Source: an uncultured Eubacteriales bacterium (GTDB lineage: Bacteria > Bacillota > Clostridia > Christensenellales > Aristaeellaceae). From it: DNA of 57,886 nucleotides. Positions 41,260 to 49,853 of the stretch are shown here, piece by piece; within the stretch, counting starts at the first letter, position 1; every line of letters begins with the position of its first letter. The notes beneath the pieces are model-generated. The model had not been told where the DNA came from. It did not search any database and saw only the letters and a program-made list of their open reading frames with translations. The stretch spans positions 1-57,886 of the forward strand of contig CADBEB010000018.1 of the NCBI GenBank assembly GCA_902793605.1. The letters run 5' to 3'. The position numbers and the translations under genes are program-made.

Positions 41260-43641
41260 TTATCCTACCTCATACAGTTCTTTTTCCAGCTCCCGGACAG
41301 CCTGCAGATAGCCTTCCTTACCGCCGAAAGCCTGGGCGATCTTCGCCGGTTTTCCGTATTTGCTGAACGGATCCAGCTTCAGGATCTCTGTCTTCTCGAT
41401 CTCGTAGATCCCGGTATTCATATATTTATCCAGCAATGCTTCCAGCACCTCACGGGCCACGCCGCTGTATTTGCTCAGGAAGTCCCGTTTTTTCACGTTA
41501 TTGGCCCGTTCCTTCCGGGTCAGCGGCTTTTTGTCATAGGCCACATGGCAGATGAAGTCGAAATCATCCACATCGTCCATGTGCTGGTCGGCCTTCATGG
41601 CATCCAGGTCGATGCCGCGTCCCCGGAGCTCGTCCCGGATTGCTTCTTTCTTCTCCTCCTGGGTCCACTGGCGGACAAACTTGTCCAGGGAAGCATACTG
41701 GCCGAGGATATTGGACTTGGTATAGTCCACGATGCTCTCCTGCCGGAGCAGTTTCCCGTTCGCGTCATATACGGAGACCGTTTTCCCGAGGATCACGACA
41801 GGGCAGCCATTTTCATCCACGATGGGTTTTTCGTTTAAGGTGGGAGGATCTGTTGGCGGGTCTTTTGGCGGCCAGGGCTGCGGCGGCTTTCCTCCGTCTC
41901 CCGGCCCATTGGGATCATAATTCTCATCCTGTTCGATCGGACCGTCCCAATCGGGATCGGCGAACAGCCGGGTCACGTTCCGGAAATCCATGACGGTAAA
42001 GGACATCTTGCCTTCCGCTTCCCGGATTCGGGTACCGCGGCCGATGATCTGCTTGAACTCCGTCATGGAGCCAATCATCTGGTCCAGGACGATGAGCTTC
42101 GTCATCTTGCAGTCCGCGCCGGTGGTCAGGAGTTTGGAGGTTGTGGCAATCACGGGATAGGGTTCTGTCGCGGAAATAAAGTATTTCAGCTTGCTTTTGC
42201 CATAAGCATCTCCGCCCGTGATCCGGACCACATAGTCCGGATTCTGCTGCACCATGTCCGCGTTATGGTTGTTCAGCGCGATCCGCATACGTTCTGCGTG
42301 CTCTTCCGTAGCGCAGAAAACAATCGTCTTCTGCATGCGGTCGGTATATTTCAGGTATTCCGTTATTTCCCTGGCAACCTCGTTGATCCGGTCCTCCAGG
42401 ACGATGTTATAGTCATAATCGCTGTTGGTATAGATCCGGTCGTCAATGATGTTTCCGTAGATATCCCTCTGGCCGGCATACGGGCGCCAGCCCTCCCCGA
42501 TGTTGGTCTTGACATTGATGACCTTGAACGGGGCGAGGAAACCATCCTCGATGCCTTCCTTCAGGCTGTAGGTATAGAGCGGTTCACCGAAATAGTCGAT
42601 ATTGGAGATATACTTGGTTTCCTTCGGCGTGGCGGTCATACCGATCTGCGCCGCAGAAGAGAAGTATTCCAGGATCTTCCGCCAGTTGCTGTCCTTCTTC
42701 GCGGATCCCCGGTGGCACTCGTCCACGATGATCAGGTCAAAGAAATCTTTCCGGAACAGGGAGGCCAGGCGGTTAACCGTATCGCCTTCGGATTCCGGAT
42801 CCTCGTCCTCCCGGTCGGACAGCTGCTGATACAGGGAAAAATACACCTGATAGGACGTGACCGTGGTCGGGTCATCCTTGGCAAAGTTCACTTTATGAAT
42901 GACCTTATCCAGCGGGGCGAAATCCTGGTCGATGGACTGATCCACAAGAATATTCCGGTCCGCCAGGTAAAGCACCTTCTTCACCAGGCCACTGGTGATC
43001 AGACGGTAGACCGTCTGGAAGGCGATATAGGTCTTGCCGGTGCCGGTCGCGAGGACCAGGAGCAGGCGCTTTTCGCCACGGGCGATTGCCTCGACGGTCC
43101 GATTGATCGCGTTCCGCTGATAATATCTCGGGGAATAGGTCTTCGTGCCTGAATAGTACGGCTGGTTCTGGATCTGCTTTTCCCCGTCGGTCAGGCCGTT
43201 GCCTTGGTGGACCTCTCCGTAATACCGGGCCCTCAGCTCATCCGGGGATGGGAATTCATCCAGGGAGATCTGCTTCTCCAGCCCGGTCAGGAAATCGTGC
43301 TCATAGAAGGCGTCCCCGTTGGAACTGTAGGCAAAAGGAACGTCCAGCATCTGCGCGTAGATCATCGCCTGCTGGAGTCCATGGGAAACACTGTGATTAT
43401 TGTCTTTTGCTTCAACGATGGCGATCGGCTGATTGGCATGGAGATACAGAACATAGTCCGCTTTCTTCGGTTTTTCCCGGACAACCAGGTTCCCTTTCAG
43501 GTTAATCTTTCCGTCCGTGATTTTGGTCTCCATGGTGATCAGGTCTTTGGACCACTTTGCTGTAATGGCAGGAGTAATAAACTGAAGCTTGATATCCTCT
43601 TCAGTCATCTGAGCCTTGTTCAGAATGGGGCTCACGATCAT
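41260..43641 (-). CDS. hsdR: Type I restriction endonuclease subunit R
   Basis: 793 residues. N-terminal nuclease with D-Y-V-L-Y...I-V-E-A-K (D-ExK), SF2 translocase with Walker A A-T-G-T-G-K-T, motif II D-E-C-H-R-G, and motif VI G-R-G-T-R-I-R, then a proline-rich linker and the EcoEI-type C-terminal domain that docks to HsdM. ATG at 43641 follows GAGGATGGAG; the frame extends 19 codons further without support. The first gene of the operon, promoter-like TTTTCA-17-TATTAT upstream. No disruption seen, so the system is likely active. Its GC content is lower than the flanks, suggesting acquisition. Confidence 0.95.
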   Translation of the reverse strand: MIVSPILNKAQMTEEDIKLQFITPAITAKWSKDLITMETKITDGKINLKGNLVVREKPKKADYVLYLHANQPIAIVEAKDNNHSVSHGLQQAMIYAQMLDVPFAYSSNGDAFYEHDFLTGLEKQISLDEFPSPDELRARYYGEVHQGNGLTDGEKQIQNQPYYSGTKTYSPRYYQRNAINRTVEAIARGEKRLLLVLATGTGKTYIAFQTVYRLITSGLVKKVLYLADRNILVDQSIDQDFAPLDKVIHKVNFAKDDPTTVTSYQVYFSLYQQLSDREDEDPESEGDTVNRLASLFRKDFFDLIIVDECHRGSAKKDSNWRKILEYFSSAAQIGMTATPKETKYISNIDYFGEPLYTYSLKEGIEDGFLAPFKVINVKTNIGEGWRPYAGQRDIYGNIIDDRIYTNSDYDYNIVLEDRINEVAREITEYLKYTDRMQKTIVFCATEEHAERMRIALNNHNADMVQQNPDYVVRITGGDAYGKSKLKYFISATEPYPVIATTSKLLTTGADCKMTKLIVLDQMIGSMTEFKQIIGRGTRIREAEGKMSFTVMDFRNVTRLFADPDWDGPIEQDENYDPNGPGDGGKPPQPWPPKDPPTDPPTLNEKPIVDENGCPVVILGKTVSVYDANGKLLRQESIVDYTKSNILGQYASLDKFVRQWTQEEKKEAIRDELRGRGIDLDAMKADQHMDDVDDFDFICHVAYDKKPLTRKERANNVKKRDFLSKYSGVAREVLEALLDKYMNTGIYEIEKTEILKLDPFSKYGKPAKIAQAFGGKEGYLQAVRELEKELYEVG

Positions 43642-43813
43642 CACTCCATCCTCTTTGATTATCGCTCGACTACTAAGCTCCATAATACCACAAAGCACGA
43701 AAACTGAAAAGATGACAGATCCCGCTTGCCTTCCCGTAATCCCCCATGATATATTGCAATCGCGCAGAACGATTCAGTATGCGTCTGAGAATAATGAAGG
43801 TGCAGTATAAACA

Positions 43814-44467
43814 ATGATCCGAAAAGCAACCTGGTCCGACCTGGACGCAGTGGAACAGCTCTATAACGAACTTCATGACGCAAAGGAAGCCGGGCTGATT
43901 CCGGTGATATGGAAACGGGGAGTTTACCCGACCCGGGAAACAGCCTCCTCCGCACTGGAGCGGGACGATCTTTTCGTGCTGGAAGAAAGCGGACGGATCA
44001 TCGGGAGCGCCATCATCAATCAGATCCAGTATGATTTCTATGCCGACGCGCCATGGAAATATGAAGTGCCGGACGATCAGGTATGCGTCCTGCATACGCT
44101 GATGATCTCCCCCGCCGAATTCGGAAAAGGATACGCCGGGACTTTCCTGGACTTTTACGAAAAATTCGCGCGCGAGCATGGCTGCCCGGAGCTCCGGATG
44201 GACACGAACGCACGGAACATTCCCGCAAGAACCATGTACGGGAAGCGCGGCTATGAAGAGATCGGCACCGTCCCGACAGTATTCAACGGCATTCCGGGCA
44301 CAAACCTTGTGCTGCTGGAAAAGCACCTGGCCGGGAACCGGGAACTTTACCTGAAACAGAAAGCGCTCCTGGACACCTTCCTGGAGCACGGGGCCATCTC
44401 GCAGGCCCAGTATGACAAATCCCTGGGAGACCTGACCGAAAAGATGGGAATGAAAAATACAGACTGA
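43814..44467 (+). CDS. GNAT acetyltransferase with short C-terminal helix domain
   Basis: 217 residues. N-terminal GNAT fold with M-I-S-P-A-E-F-G-K-G-Y-A-G-T-F (about 96-110) as acetyl-CoA loop and N-A-R-N-I-P-A-R-T-M-Y as motif B. The last 45 residues (K-Q-K-A-L-L-D-T-F-L-E-H-G-A-I-S-Q-A-Q-Y-D) look like a SHOCT-type oligomerisation piece. Substrate unknown; related clostridial proteins are annotated as generic acetyltransferases. Divergent from the hsd operon. Only weak RBS (AAGGTGC) before the ATG. Confidence 0.9.
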   Translation: MIRKATWSDLDAVEQLYNELHDAKEAGLIPVIWKRGVYPTRETASSALERDDLFVLEESGRIIGSAIINQIQYDFYADAPWKYEVPDDQVCVLHTLMISPAEFGKGYAGTFLDFYEKFAREHGCPELRMDTNARNIPARTMYGKRGYEEIGTVPTVFNGIPGTNLVLLEKHLAGNRELYLKQKALLDTFLEHGAISQAQYDKSLGDLTEKMGMKNTD

Positions 44468-44579
44468 AGGGCGTCCCGGTTACATCTTAAAATATTGTAT
44501 TATCTTCGTATATATCTTGTATTTATTCCGTAACAGTTATACAATATATGGCAGAAGAAAGCAATTCAGGAGGCCGCAT

Positions 44580-44711
44580 ATGGAAGCGAACGATGTACGG
44601 GAACAGGATCATTCTGCGCCTGCGCAAACAGAGACCGAGAGCAGGATCATCGAAGCGGAACAGACGGAGATCGCCGTCTGGGAGAGCCTGCTGGAGATCC
44701 GGACCGCCTGA
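44580..44711 (+). CDS. Small acidic protein, 43 residues
   Basis: 43 codons preceded by CAGGAGG (44567-44573) at ideal spacing. Composition: many Glu and Ala, one Trp (A-V-W-E-S-L-L-E-I), amphipathic; no helix long enough for a membrane. Not recognised. Two terminators follow it, so it is an independent transcript. The AT-rich stretch 44,485-44,560 could hold its promoter (TATACAATAT). Confidence 0.65.
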   Translation: MEANDVREQDHSAPAQTETESRIIEAEQTEIAVWESLLEIRTA

Positions 44712-44742
44712 GTATCTGATTGTTCTGGAAGCTCCTGATAGG

Positions 44743-44768
44743 AGCGGTGCCGCCGGCATCGCTTTTTT
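44743..44768 (+). terminator. Terminator of 43-residue gene
   Basis: Stem AGCG-g-TGCC / GGCA-t-CGCT (44743-44763) followed by six T. Confidence 0.8.
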
Positions 44769-44773
44769 CATGA

Positions 44774-44807
44774 AAACAGGATCGGCCCGTGCGGGCCGAT
44801 CCTGTTT
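44774..44807. terminator. Bidirectional terminator
   Basis: Perfect 16-bp stem: AAACAGGATCGGCCCG (44774-44789) / CGGGCCGATCCTGTTT (44792-44807). It can end the plus-strand small gene and the minus-strand LEA-like gene. Confidence 0.92.
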
Positions 44808-44831
44808 GTTTGTATTGTACGGGTTCCGGGA

Positions 44832-47288
44832 TTAATTCCCCGCCGGGGCCGGGAGCTGCTGCCTGATGGTGTCGGCGTTGTTCTTCACCAGCTCCTTGAC
44901 CTTGAACAGGATCTCGACCATCTCGGGAGCAACCTTCTCCAGCTTTTCCTTCAGGGCGGGCTTGTAGTTCTTCATCATGTCTTCCACCATGGCCTTGCCC
45001 AGTTCCTGAGCCTTTTCCTTGTCCTGGAACTCAGTCACGTCGATGACGTTCTCCGCTTCGACGGAGAGGCCCTTCAGGGTGGCTTCGTCGAGCTTCTCGA
45101 ACTCGGCGGTCATCAGTTCCATACCGTTCATGGTAAGGGTAGCCTTGGCAGCAGCGCCGTTCTCACGGGCTTCCGGAACGATGGTGAGGCCGAAATCCAT
45201 GCCCTGGGCCTTGACGGTCATGTTGACGCCTTCCTTGCTGGCTCTCATGGAGAAGGCCATCTTGTCGCCCATCTGGTATTCGGAAACGCCGCCGTCACCG
45301 AGCTTACCGCCGATGGAGTGCGCGACTTCCTTGCCGTCCTGGGTCACGATCACGCGGACGATGACATCCGTTTTCTCGTTGGTGTAGACTCCCGCATCCA
45401 CCTGCGGCAGTTCCTCTTCCTTGGATTTCTCGACGTTCGCGATGGCCTCGTCGATGCCCGTGATGTCGATCTTGATTCCCTTGGCCTTGAGCTGTTCGAT
45501 CAAGGAAGCGATCTGCTCGTCCTCGAGCATCTCCTTGACGGCGTTCAGGCCGACCAGGGCCATTTCCTTCAGGTTCATGTTGATGGGGGTCTTGGTGGTG
45601 AAGGTGGTGCCGAGGATCTCCTCATTGACCGTCTCGGGCTCGCCGTACTTGATCGAGGAAAGCATCTTCATGACAGGCTTCATGAAGGATTCCGTCAACT
45701 TTTCCTTGTCCAAGTTCTCGGGCAGTTTGAAGGTCGGTGCAATGTTGGAGACACCCTTCTTCGCGATAAACGCATAGTTCGGGAACTCATCCATCCACAT
45801 CTTGATGGTTTCGCCCTGGTCCTTTGCGGCAAAGGAGGACAGAGCTTCGCCCTTCAGGGAGACGTAGCCTTCCGCGTTCTCACCGTCAAAGAGGAGCTGG
45901 TAATCCAGGCCGTTCACGAAATCAACGATGCTGTTGATCTTCTCGAGACGGCTCTCGTTGCCCTGGGCCAGCATGGCGCCGAACATCGAGACAGCCTGCT
46001 TGTTCAGGGTGTACTTAGCGTTCAGGGTGAAGGGCTTGGGCGCCTTCTTGGCTTCGTCTTCGGCAGCAACTTCAGCGCCTTCCGCGGCAGCCTTAATATC
46101 TTCCTTGATCTCTTCGGCCTTTTCTTCAGCGGCAGCCTTGACTTCCTCAGCCTTTTCGCCGACGGCATCCTTGGCTTCTTCAGCCTTCTCTTCGACGGCT
46201 TTGACTTCTTCCTTTACGTCTTCCTTGATCTCTTCGGCCTTTTCTTCGGCGGCAGCCTTGACTTCCGCGGCCTTTTCTTCAACGTCAGCCTTGCCTTCCT
46301 CAGCCTTCTCTTCGGCGGCCTTGGCTTCTTCCTTTACGTCTTCCTTGATCTCTTCGACCTTTTCTTCAGCGGCAGCCTTGCCTTCCTCAGCCTTCTCTTC
46401 GGCGGCCTTGGCTTCTTCCTTTACGTCTTCCTTGATCTCTTCGACGGCAGCCTTGACTTCTTCCGTCTTCTCTTCGACGGCAGCCTTGGCTTCTTCGACC
46501 TTTCCTTCGACGTCAGCCTTGACTTCTTCGACCTTTTCGCCGACAGCAGTCTTGACTTCCTCGACCTTTTCTTCAGCGGCAGCCTTGACTTCCTCGACCT
46601 TTTCGCCGGCGGCGGTCTTGGCTTCCTCAGCCTTCTCTTCGACGGCCTTGACTTCTTCCTTTACGTCTTCCGTGATTTCTTCGGCCTTTTCTTCGGCGGC
46701 AGCCTTGACTTCTTCCGTCTTCTCTTCGACGGCAGCCTTGACTTCCTCGACCTTTTCGCCGGCGGCATCCTTGGCTTCCTCAACCTTCTCTTCGACGGCC
46801 TTGACTTCTTCCTTTACGTCTTCCTTGATCTCTTCGGCCTTTTCTTCGGCGGCAGCCTTGACTTCCGCGGCCTTTTCTTCAACGTCAGCCTTGACTTCCT
46901 CGACCTTTTCGCCGGCGGCATCCTTGGCTTCCTCGACCTTTTCGCCGGCGGCATCCTTGGCTTCTTCAGCCTTCTCTTCGACGGCCTTGACTTCTTCCTT
47001 TACGTCTTCCTTGATCTCTTCGGCTTTCTCTTCAGCGGCAGCCTTGACATCTTCGGCGGTTTTTTCGACGTCAGTCTTGACGTCTTCGGCCGTTTTTTCG
47101 ATGTCAGCCTTGACTTCTGCGGCCTTGTCTTCAGTCTTGGCCTCTTCAGCCGGGGCTTCGGTGGCTACGGGAGCTTCGGTCGCTGCCGGTTGCGGTCCCT
47201 TGGCACCGCCGGCGATCAGCCAGATCGCGACGCCCAGTACGACGACGCACAGCACGGCAAGCAGTATGTTTCTGGTCTTCTTGGTCAT
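44832..47288 (-). CDS. Membrane-anchored LEA-like repeat protein
   Basis: 818 residues. Single N-terminal membrane helix (8-27), a short A-P-rich linker (A-T-E-A-P), then about 370 residues of 11-residue amphipathic repeats of Ala, Glu, Lys and Val (A-E-E-V-K-A-A-A-E-E-K type), as in LEA group 3 or apolipoprotein-like helices. The C-terminal 400 residues form a compact domain of secreted-lipoprotein style (F-T-L-N-A-K-Y-T-L-N start). RBS CAGGAGG. The repeat should sit outside the membrane. Desiccation, membrane or periplasm-like spacer role is inference; no homologue of the whole chain is recalled. Confidence 0.86.
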   Translation of the reverse strand: MTKKTRNILLAVLCVVVLGVAIWLIAGGAKGPQPAATEAPVATEAPAEEAKTEDKAAEVKADIEKTAEDVKTDVEKTAEDVKAAAEEKAEEIKEDVKEEVKAVEEKAEEAKDAAGEKVEEAKDAAGEKVEEVKADVEEKAAEVKAAAEEKAEEIKEDVKEEVKAVEEKVEEAKDAAGEKVEEVKAAVEEKTEEVKAAAEEKAEEITEDVKEEVKAVEEKAEEAKTAAGEKVEEVKAAAEEKVEEVKTAVGEKVEEVKADVEGKVEEAKAAVEEKTEEVKAAVEEIKEDVKEEAKAAEEKAEEGKAAAEEKVEEIKEDVKEEAKAAEEKAEEGKADVEEKAAEVKAAAEEKAEEIKEDVKEEVKAVEEKAEEAKDAVGEKAEEVKAAAEEKAEEIKEDIKAAAEGAEVAAEDEAKKAPKPFTLNAKYTLNKQAVSMFGAMLAQGNESRLEKINSIVDFVNGLDYQLLFDGENAEGYVSLKGEALSSFAAKDQGETIKMWMDEFPNYAFIAKKGVSNIAPTFKLPENLDKEKLTESFMKPVMKMLSSIKYGEPETVNEEILGTTFTTKTPINMNLKEMALVGLNAVKEMLEDEQIASLIEQLKAKGIKIDITGIDEAIANVEKSKEEELPQVDAGVYTNEKTDVIVRVIVTQDGKEVAHSIGGKLGDGGVSEYQMGDKMAFSMRASKEGVNMTVKAQGMDFGLTIVPEARENGAAAKATLTMNGMELMTAEFEKLDEATLKGLSVEAENVIDVTEFQDKEKAQELGKAMVEDMMKNYKPALKEKLEKVAPEMVEILFKVKELVKNNADTIRQQLPAPAGN
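46060..47130 (-). repeat. Tandem imperfect repeat array within LEA-like gene
   Basis: Units of 33 or 66 bases such as GACTTCTTCCTTTACGTCTT recur many times. Direct tandem nature allows slippage and length variation. The composition makes two long opposite-strand frames that are not genes. Confidence 0.85.
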
Positions 47289-47445
47289 TTTCTTTTCCTC
47301 CTGAGTTTATGTTCATTTTATGAACATTTCCTTATGGTTTTCCCATTATACATGAAACAGCAGGCTGCTTCAAGGAAAAAATATGTGTGGATCTGAAAAT
47401 AAGCCGGGCCTTGCGGCCCGGCATAGGTCACGGTTCAGGCAGGGG

Positions 47446-48168
47446 TTACTGCGCCTTGACGAAGTAATAGCCCATCGGCAGATCCATGACGACCATGGAG
47501 TAGTAGATGGAGCCGTCGTCCGCCAGTTCGATCGTGGCGGTATCCGCCAGCGGCATGCCCAGGGCTTCCGCCATCTTGGCAGCGTCGGAAGTCTTATCCA
47601 CGGACACGATCAGCTTGCCGTCCTCGAACTTGTATTCCTCCGTTTCGCTCTGGGGCGCCGTGCCTTCGCCGGCGGTCAGCTCGAAGTGGACCTTGCCGTC
47701 CGCGATGGTCATGGTGCCGGAGTAGCCCTGCATCTGGTCAACGGGCATCAGGACGCTCATCGAATAGATCGCGGAAAGGTTCCAGGTGCCGAGGAAGGCT
47801 TCCTCGCTCTCAGCGGCAACGATCGCGGGAGCGCCGACCGGACCGGCATTGGGATCCCGGACCAGGGTGGCGGTGATACCGTCAGCTTCCATGGTGATCA
47901 CGCCGTCGGCATAGGTGGCCGTCTGGGACTTTTCACCGAAGGTAATGGTCATGGCGGAGCCGTCCAGGCTCCAGGTGCCTGCATTTTCAGACTGCTCGCC
48001 CATTATGCTGGTGATCATTTTCGCCGTTCCGTCCGCGTTGAACACAAAACGGACTGCGTCGCCCATGCCGGCATAGTACCAGTCGCCGGTCACGTCGTCC
48101 TCCGCCGTCGCCGGGACCAGCAGGCAGGCCATGCAAAGGATCAGGATCAGGGAAATCAGTTTTTTCAT
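47446..48168 (-). CDS. Secreted two-domain lipocalin-like protein
   Basis: 240 residues. Signal peptide (ends P-A-T-A) then two beta-rich repeats: V-T-G-D-W-Y-Y-A-G-M-G (about 26-36) with G-T-W-S-L-D-G-S-A-M-T-I-T-F, and F-L-G-T-W-N-L-S-A-I-Y (about 124-134). G-x-W openings and internal strands resemble small lipocalin/DUF4923-like barrels of gut Firmicutes. AAAGGAGG upstream. Ligand unknown. Confidence 0.85.
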   Translation of the reverse strand: MKKLISLILILCMACLLVPATAEDDVTGDWYYAGMGDAVRFVFNADGTAKMITSIMGEQSENAGTWSLDGSAMTITFGEKSQTATYADGVITMEADGITATLVRDPNAGPVGAPAIVAAESEEAFLGTWNLSAIYSMSVLMPVDQMQGYSGTMTIADGKVHFELTAGEGTAPQSETEEYKFEDGKLIVSVDKTSDAAKMAEALGMPLADTATIELADDGSIYYSMVVMDLPMGYYFVKAQ

Positions 48169-48267
48169 GTGGTTTCCTCCTTTAATTGTCGGATTATCCT
48201 ATGCGGTTTTACGCTTTGCGCAGCTGTATTATAGCATATCCGGCCCGGTTTTTCCACCCCGGTGCGG

Positions 48268-48297
48268 TTGCCCGTTTCCCGCGGTTCAGTGTATAAT
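48268..48297 (+). promoter_or_regulatory. Promoter of secreted OB-like gene
   Basis: TTGCCC (48268-48273), 18-bp spacer, TATAAT (48292-48297), about 30 bases before the ATG. -35 only fair. Confidence 0.6.
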
Positions 48298-48328
48298 GGG
48301 GACAGTAAAAAAAGAAGGAGGCATGAAA

Positions 48329-48706
48329 ATGAAACGGATCATCGCGCTTCTGGTCACGGTCGTCCTTCTGGCGGCCTGCGCCTCCACGCTTGCGGACGGG
48401 CGGAAATTTGTGACCATCAAAGAATGGCTGGACGCCAAGGGAGAATGCGGCGACTGCGCCCTGGTGGTGCAGGTCCGGGAGGTGCTCGGCCCCGTGCTGG
48501 CCGTCGTCGAGGACGAGACCGGCTCGGTCAACCTCTTCACCGGCGCCGAGGAAGACCTGCTCTTCAACTTCGCCGACCACAACGACGCCGAATACTACAG
48601 GCACTGGATCTTCGTGATCTCCAACCCGGAGTACAACGTCTTTGAGGGCACCGTCGAATTGAAGAACTGGACGCTCGAGCGCTTCATGCCCTGTATCACC
48701 AACTGA
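48329..48706 (+). CDS. Small secreted OB-like protein
   Basis: 125 residues. Signal peptide with a Cys (A-A-C-A-S) that could be a lipobox. The mature part V-V-Q-V-R-E-V-L-G-P-V-L-A-V-V-E-D-E-T-G-S-V-N-L resembles an OB fold of tandem strand pairs. ATG at 48329 is preferred over 48323 since AAGGAG lies 8 bases away. No catalytic residues. A strong terminator follows. Confidence 0.8.
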   Translation: MKRIIALLVTVVLLAACASTLADGRKFVTIKEWLDAKGECGDCALVVQVREVLGPVLAVVEDETGSVNLFTGAEEDLLFNFADHNDAEYYRHWIFVISNPEYNVFEGTVELKNWTLERFMPCITN

Positions 48707-48726
48707 ACTTATACGGCAAACGAAAC

Positions 48727-48758
48727 AAAGCCGCGGGGATCGCTCCCCGCGGCTTTTT
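48727..48758. terminator. Bidirectional terminator
   Basis: 13-bp perfect stem AAAGCCGCGGGGA / TCCCCGCGGCTTT (48727-48756) with loop TCGC; A and T runs on both sides. Confidence 0.93.
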
Positions 48759-48772
48759 CCGTCTTCTGCATT

Positions 48773-49153
48773 TTACCGGTCGTCCGACCAGATCTCGACC
48801 GCGCCGGTCTCCTCCCCGCGGACCCACCAGATCAGGTTCTGGTCCACGCGGACAAAGCATGCCTCCGTGCCCTCCGGCATCCTGGCCGCGACCTCCTCGG
48901 GCGTGATGTTCCCGCCCAGGGGAGACTGGATGTAGATCTCCAGCTTCGGAGCCTTCACCTTCTTCACCGGTTTCTTTTCTTCCCCGCCGGCGATCTCCAC
49001 GCCGAACACGTCCCAGATCCGGTCGGCGATCTGGTCGCTGATCATCATCTGGCCGTTCTCCAGCCTGCTGATGGTTTTGGCCGTGACGCCGAGCTTCTCA
49101 GCCAGAGCCGCCTGGGAAAGATTATACGCTTTGCGCAGTTCCCTGATGTTCAT
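48773..49153 (-). CDS. XRE-type HTH regulator with DUF6465-like C-terminus
   Basis: 126 residues. HTH at residues 2-55 (M-N-I-R-E-L-R-K-A-Y-N-L-S-Q-A-A-L-A-E-K-L-G-V style), a lysine-rich linker, then a domain L-E-I-Y-I-Q-S-P-L-G-G...W-W-V-R-G like DUF6465. ATG at 49153 with GGAGGG 6 bases before (49156 is too close). One of three genes with the ATCTGGGATAAT promoter. Target unknown. The downstream stop is just before the bidirectional terminator. Confidence 0.86.
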   Translation of the reverse strand: MNIRELRKAYNLSQAALAEKLGVTAKTISRLENGQMMISDQIADRIWDVFGVEIAGGEEKKPVKKVKAPKLEIYIQSPLGGNITPEEVAARMPEGTEACFVRVDQNLIWWVRGEETGAVEIWSDDR

Positions 49154-49195
49154 CATGATCCCTCCGCTTCTGTATGAGATTGTTCTCCTGCCTCT

Positions 49196-49224
49196 ATTAT
49201 CCCAGATATCCGCCCTGCTTGCAA
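49196..49224 (-). promoter_or_regulatory. Promoter with ATCTGGGATAAT core (copy 2)
   Basis: Minus strand: TTGCAA (49219-49224), 17-bp spacer ending ATCTGG, GATAAT (49196-49201). Serves the XRE gene. Confidence 0.8.
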
Positions 49225-49272
49225 GCACAAAAAAGAGCCCTGCGGCGCAGGGCTCCGGATCCGTCCGTTCCT

Positions 49273-49761
49273 TTACAGCGCCTTCTCGTAGCAGAGAAAG
49301 TGCTGGTTGTACATCTCGCATTCGCCTGCCGTGCGGAAGCCGATGTGCGCGTAGGCCTTCAGCGCCGGGAGGTTGTCCCGGTTCACCAGGATGTGCACGC
49401 TTTTGCAGCCGCGCTCCTTCAGCACCCCCAGGACATGGGCAACCATCTGCCGGCCCAGCCCCTGCCGCTGGTGCGCGGGGGAGACCGCCAGGCGGGCGTA
49501 CTCGCCGGCCGGCTGCAGGGACGGCGTCCAGCATTCCAGCCGGTCCACGTCCTCATCCAGCTCGATGGAGATCGCGGCGATGATCCCGTCGTTTTCGTCC
49601 TTCATGACAAACAGGGCGTCCCGGGACAGGTCGTATTCCACTGTATCCGGCCCGGGGTATTCGTCGGTCCAGAAGCAGAACTCCCGCCCGATCTGCTCCC
49701 GGTACAGGCGGAGCACCGCGTCCGTGTCCGCTTCGGTCGCCATGACAATCCTTCGTTCCAT
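49273..49761 (-). CDS. GNAT family N-acetyltransferase
   Basis: 162 residues. Y-A-R-L-A-V-S-P-A-H-Q-R-Q-G-L-G-R-Q-M (about 90-108) is the acetyl-CoA loop, and N-R-D-N-L-P-A-L-K-A-Y is motif B: a canonical GNAT. Substrate unknown. ATG at 49761 follows GAGGAACG. A 26-codon frame lies 12 bases upstream and could be a leader peptide. Confidence 0.9.
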   Translation of the reverse strand: MERRIVMATEADTDAVLRLYREQIGREFCFWTDEYPGPDTVEYDLSRDALFVMKDENDGIIAAISIELDEDVDRLECWTPSLQPAGEYARLAVSPAHQRQGLGRQMVAHVLGVLKERGCKSVHILVNRDNLPALKAYAHIGFRTAGECEMYNQHFLCYEKAL

Positions 49762-49772
49762 CGGTCCGTTCC

Positions 49773-49853
49773 TCACGCGTTCACGATGCCGATCAACATG
49801 GCGGCCACGCACAGGGCGGGTGGGCAGCTGATCGGGATACGGGGTTTTTTCAT
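49773..49853 (-). CDS. Possible 26-residue leader or membrane peptide
   Basis: 26 codons: M-K-K-P-R start, then a hydrophobic piece (A-L-C-V-A-A-M-L-I-G-I-V). AAGGAC stands 8 bases upstream, and the stop is 12 bases before the GNAT start. Supported only by ribosome site and position. Confidence 0.4.
   Translation of the reverse strand: MKKPRIPISCPPALCVAAMLIGIVNA

Noticed and set aside
38332..43641. BREX, DISARM or other defence genes around the RM operon
   Set aside because: Both flanks carry ordinary small genes (DUF523 and GNAT); only a standard type I system is present.
45990..47130. CRISPR-like regular repeats
   Set aside because: The repeats are in-frame coding units of 33 bases with no unique spacers; they encode the amphipathic helix array.
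45318..47396. Two long plus-strand frames opposite the LEA-like gene
   Set aside because: Created by the tandem repeat composition of the real gene (F-L-D-L-F or A-S-S-A-F repeats); no start signals.
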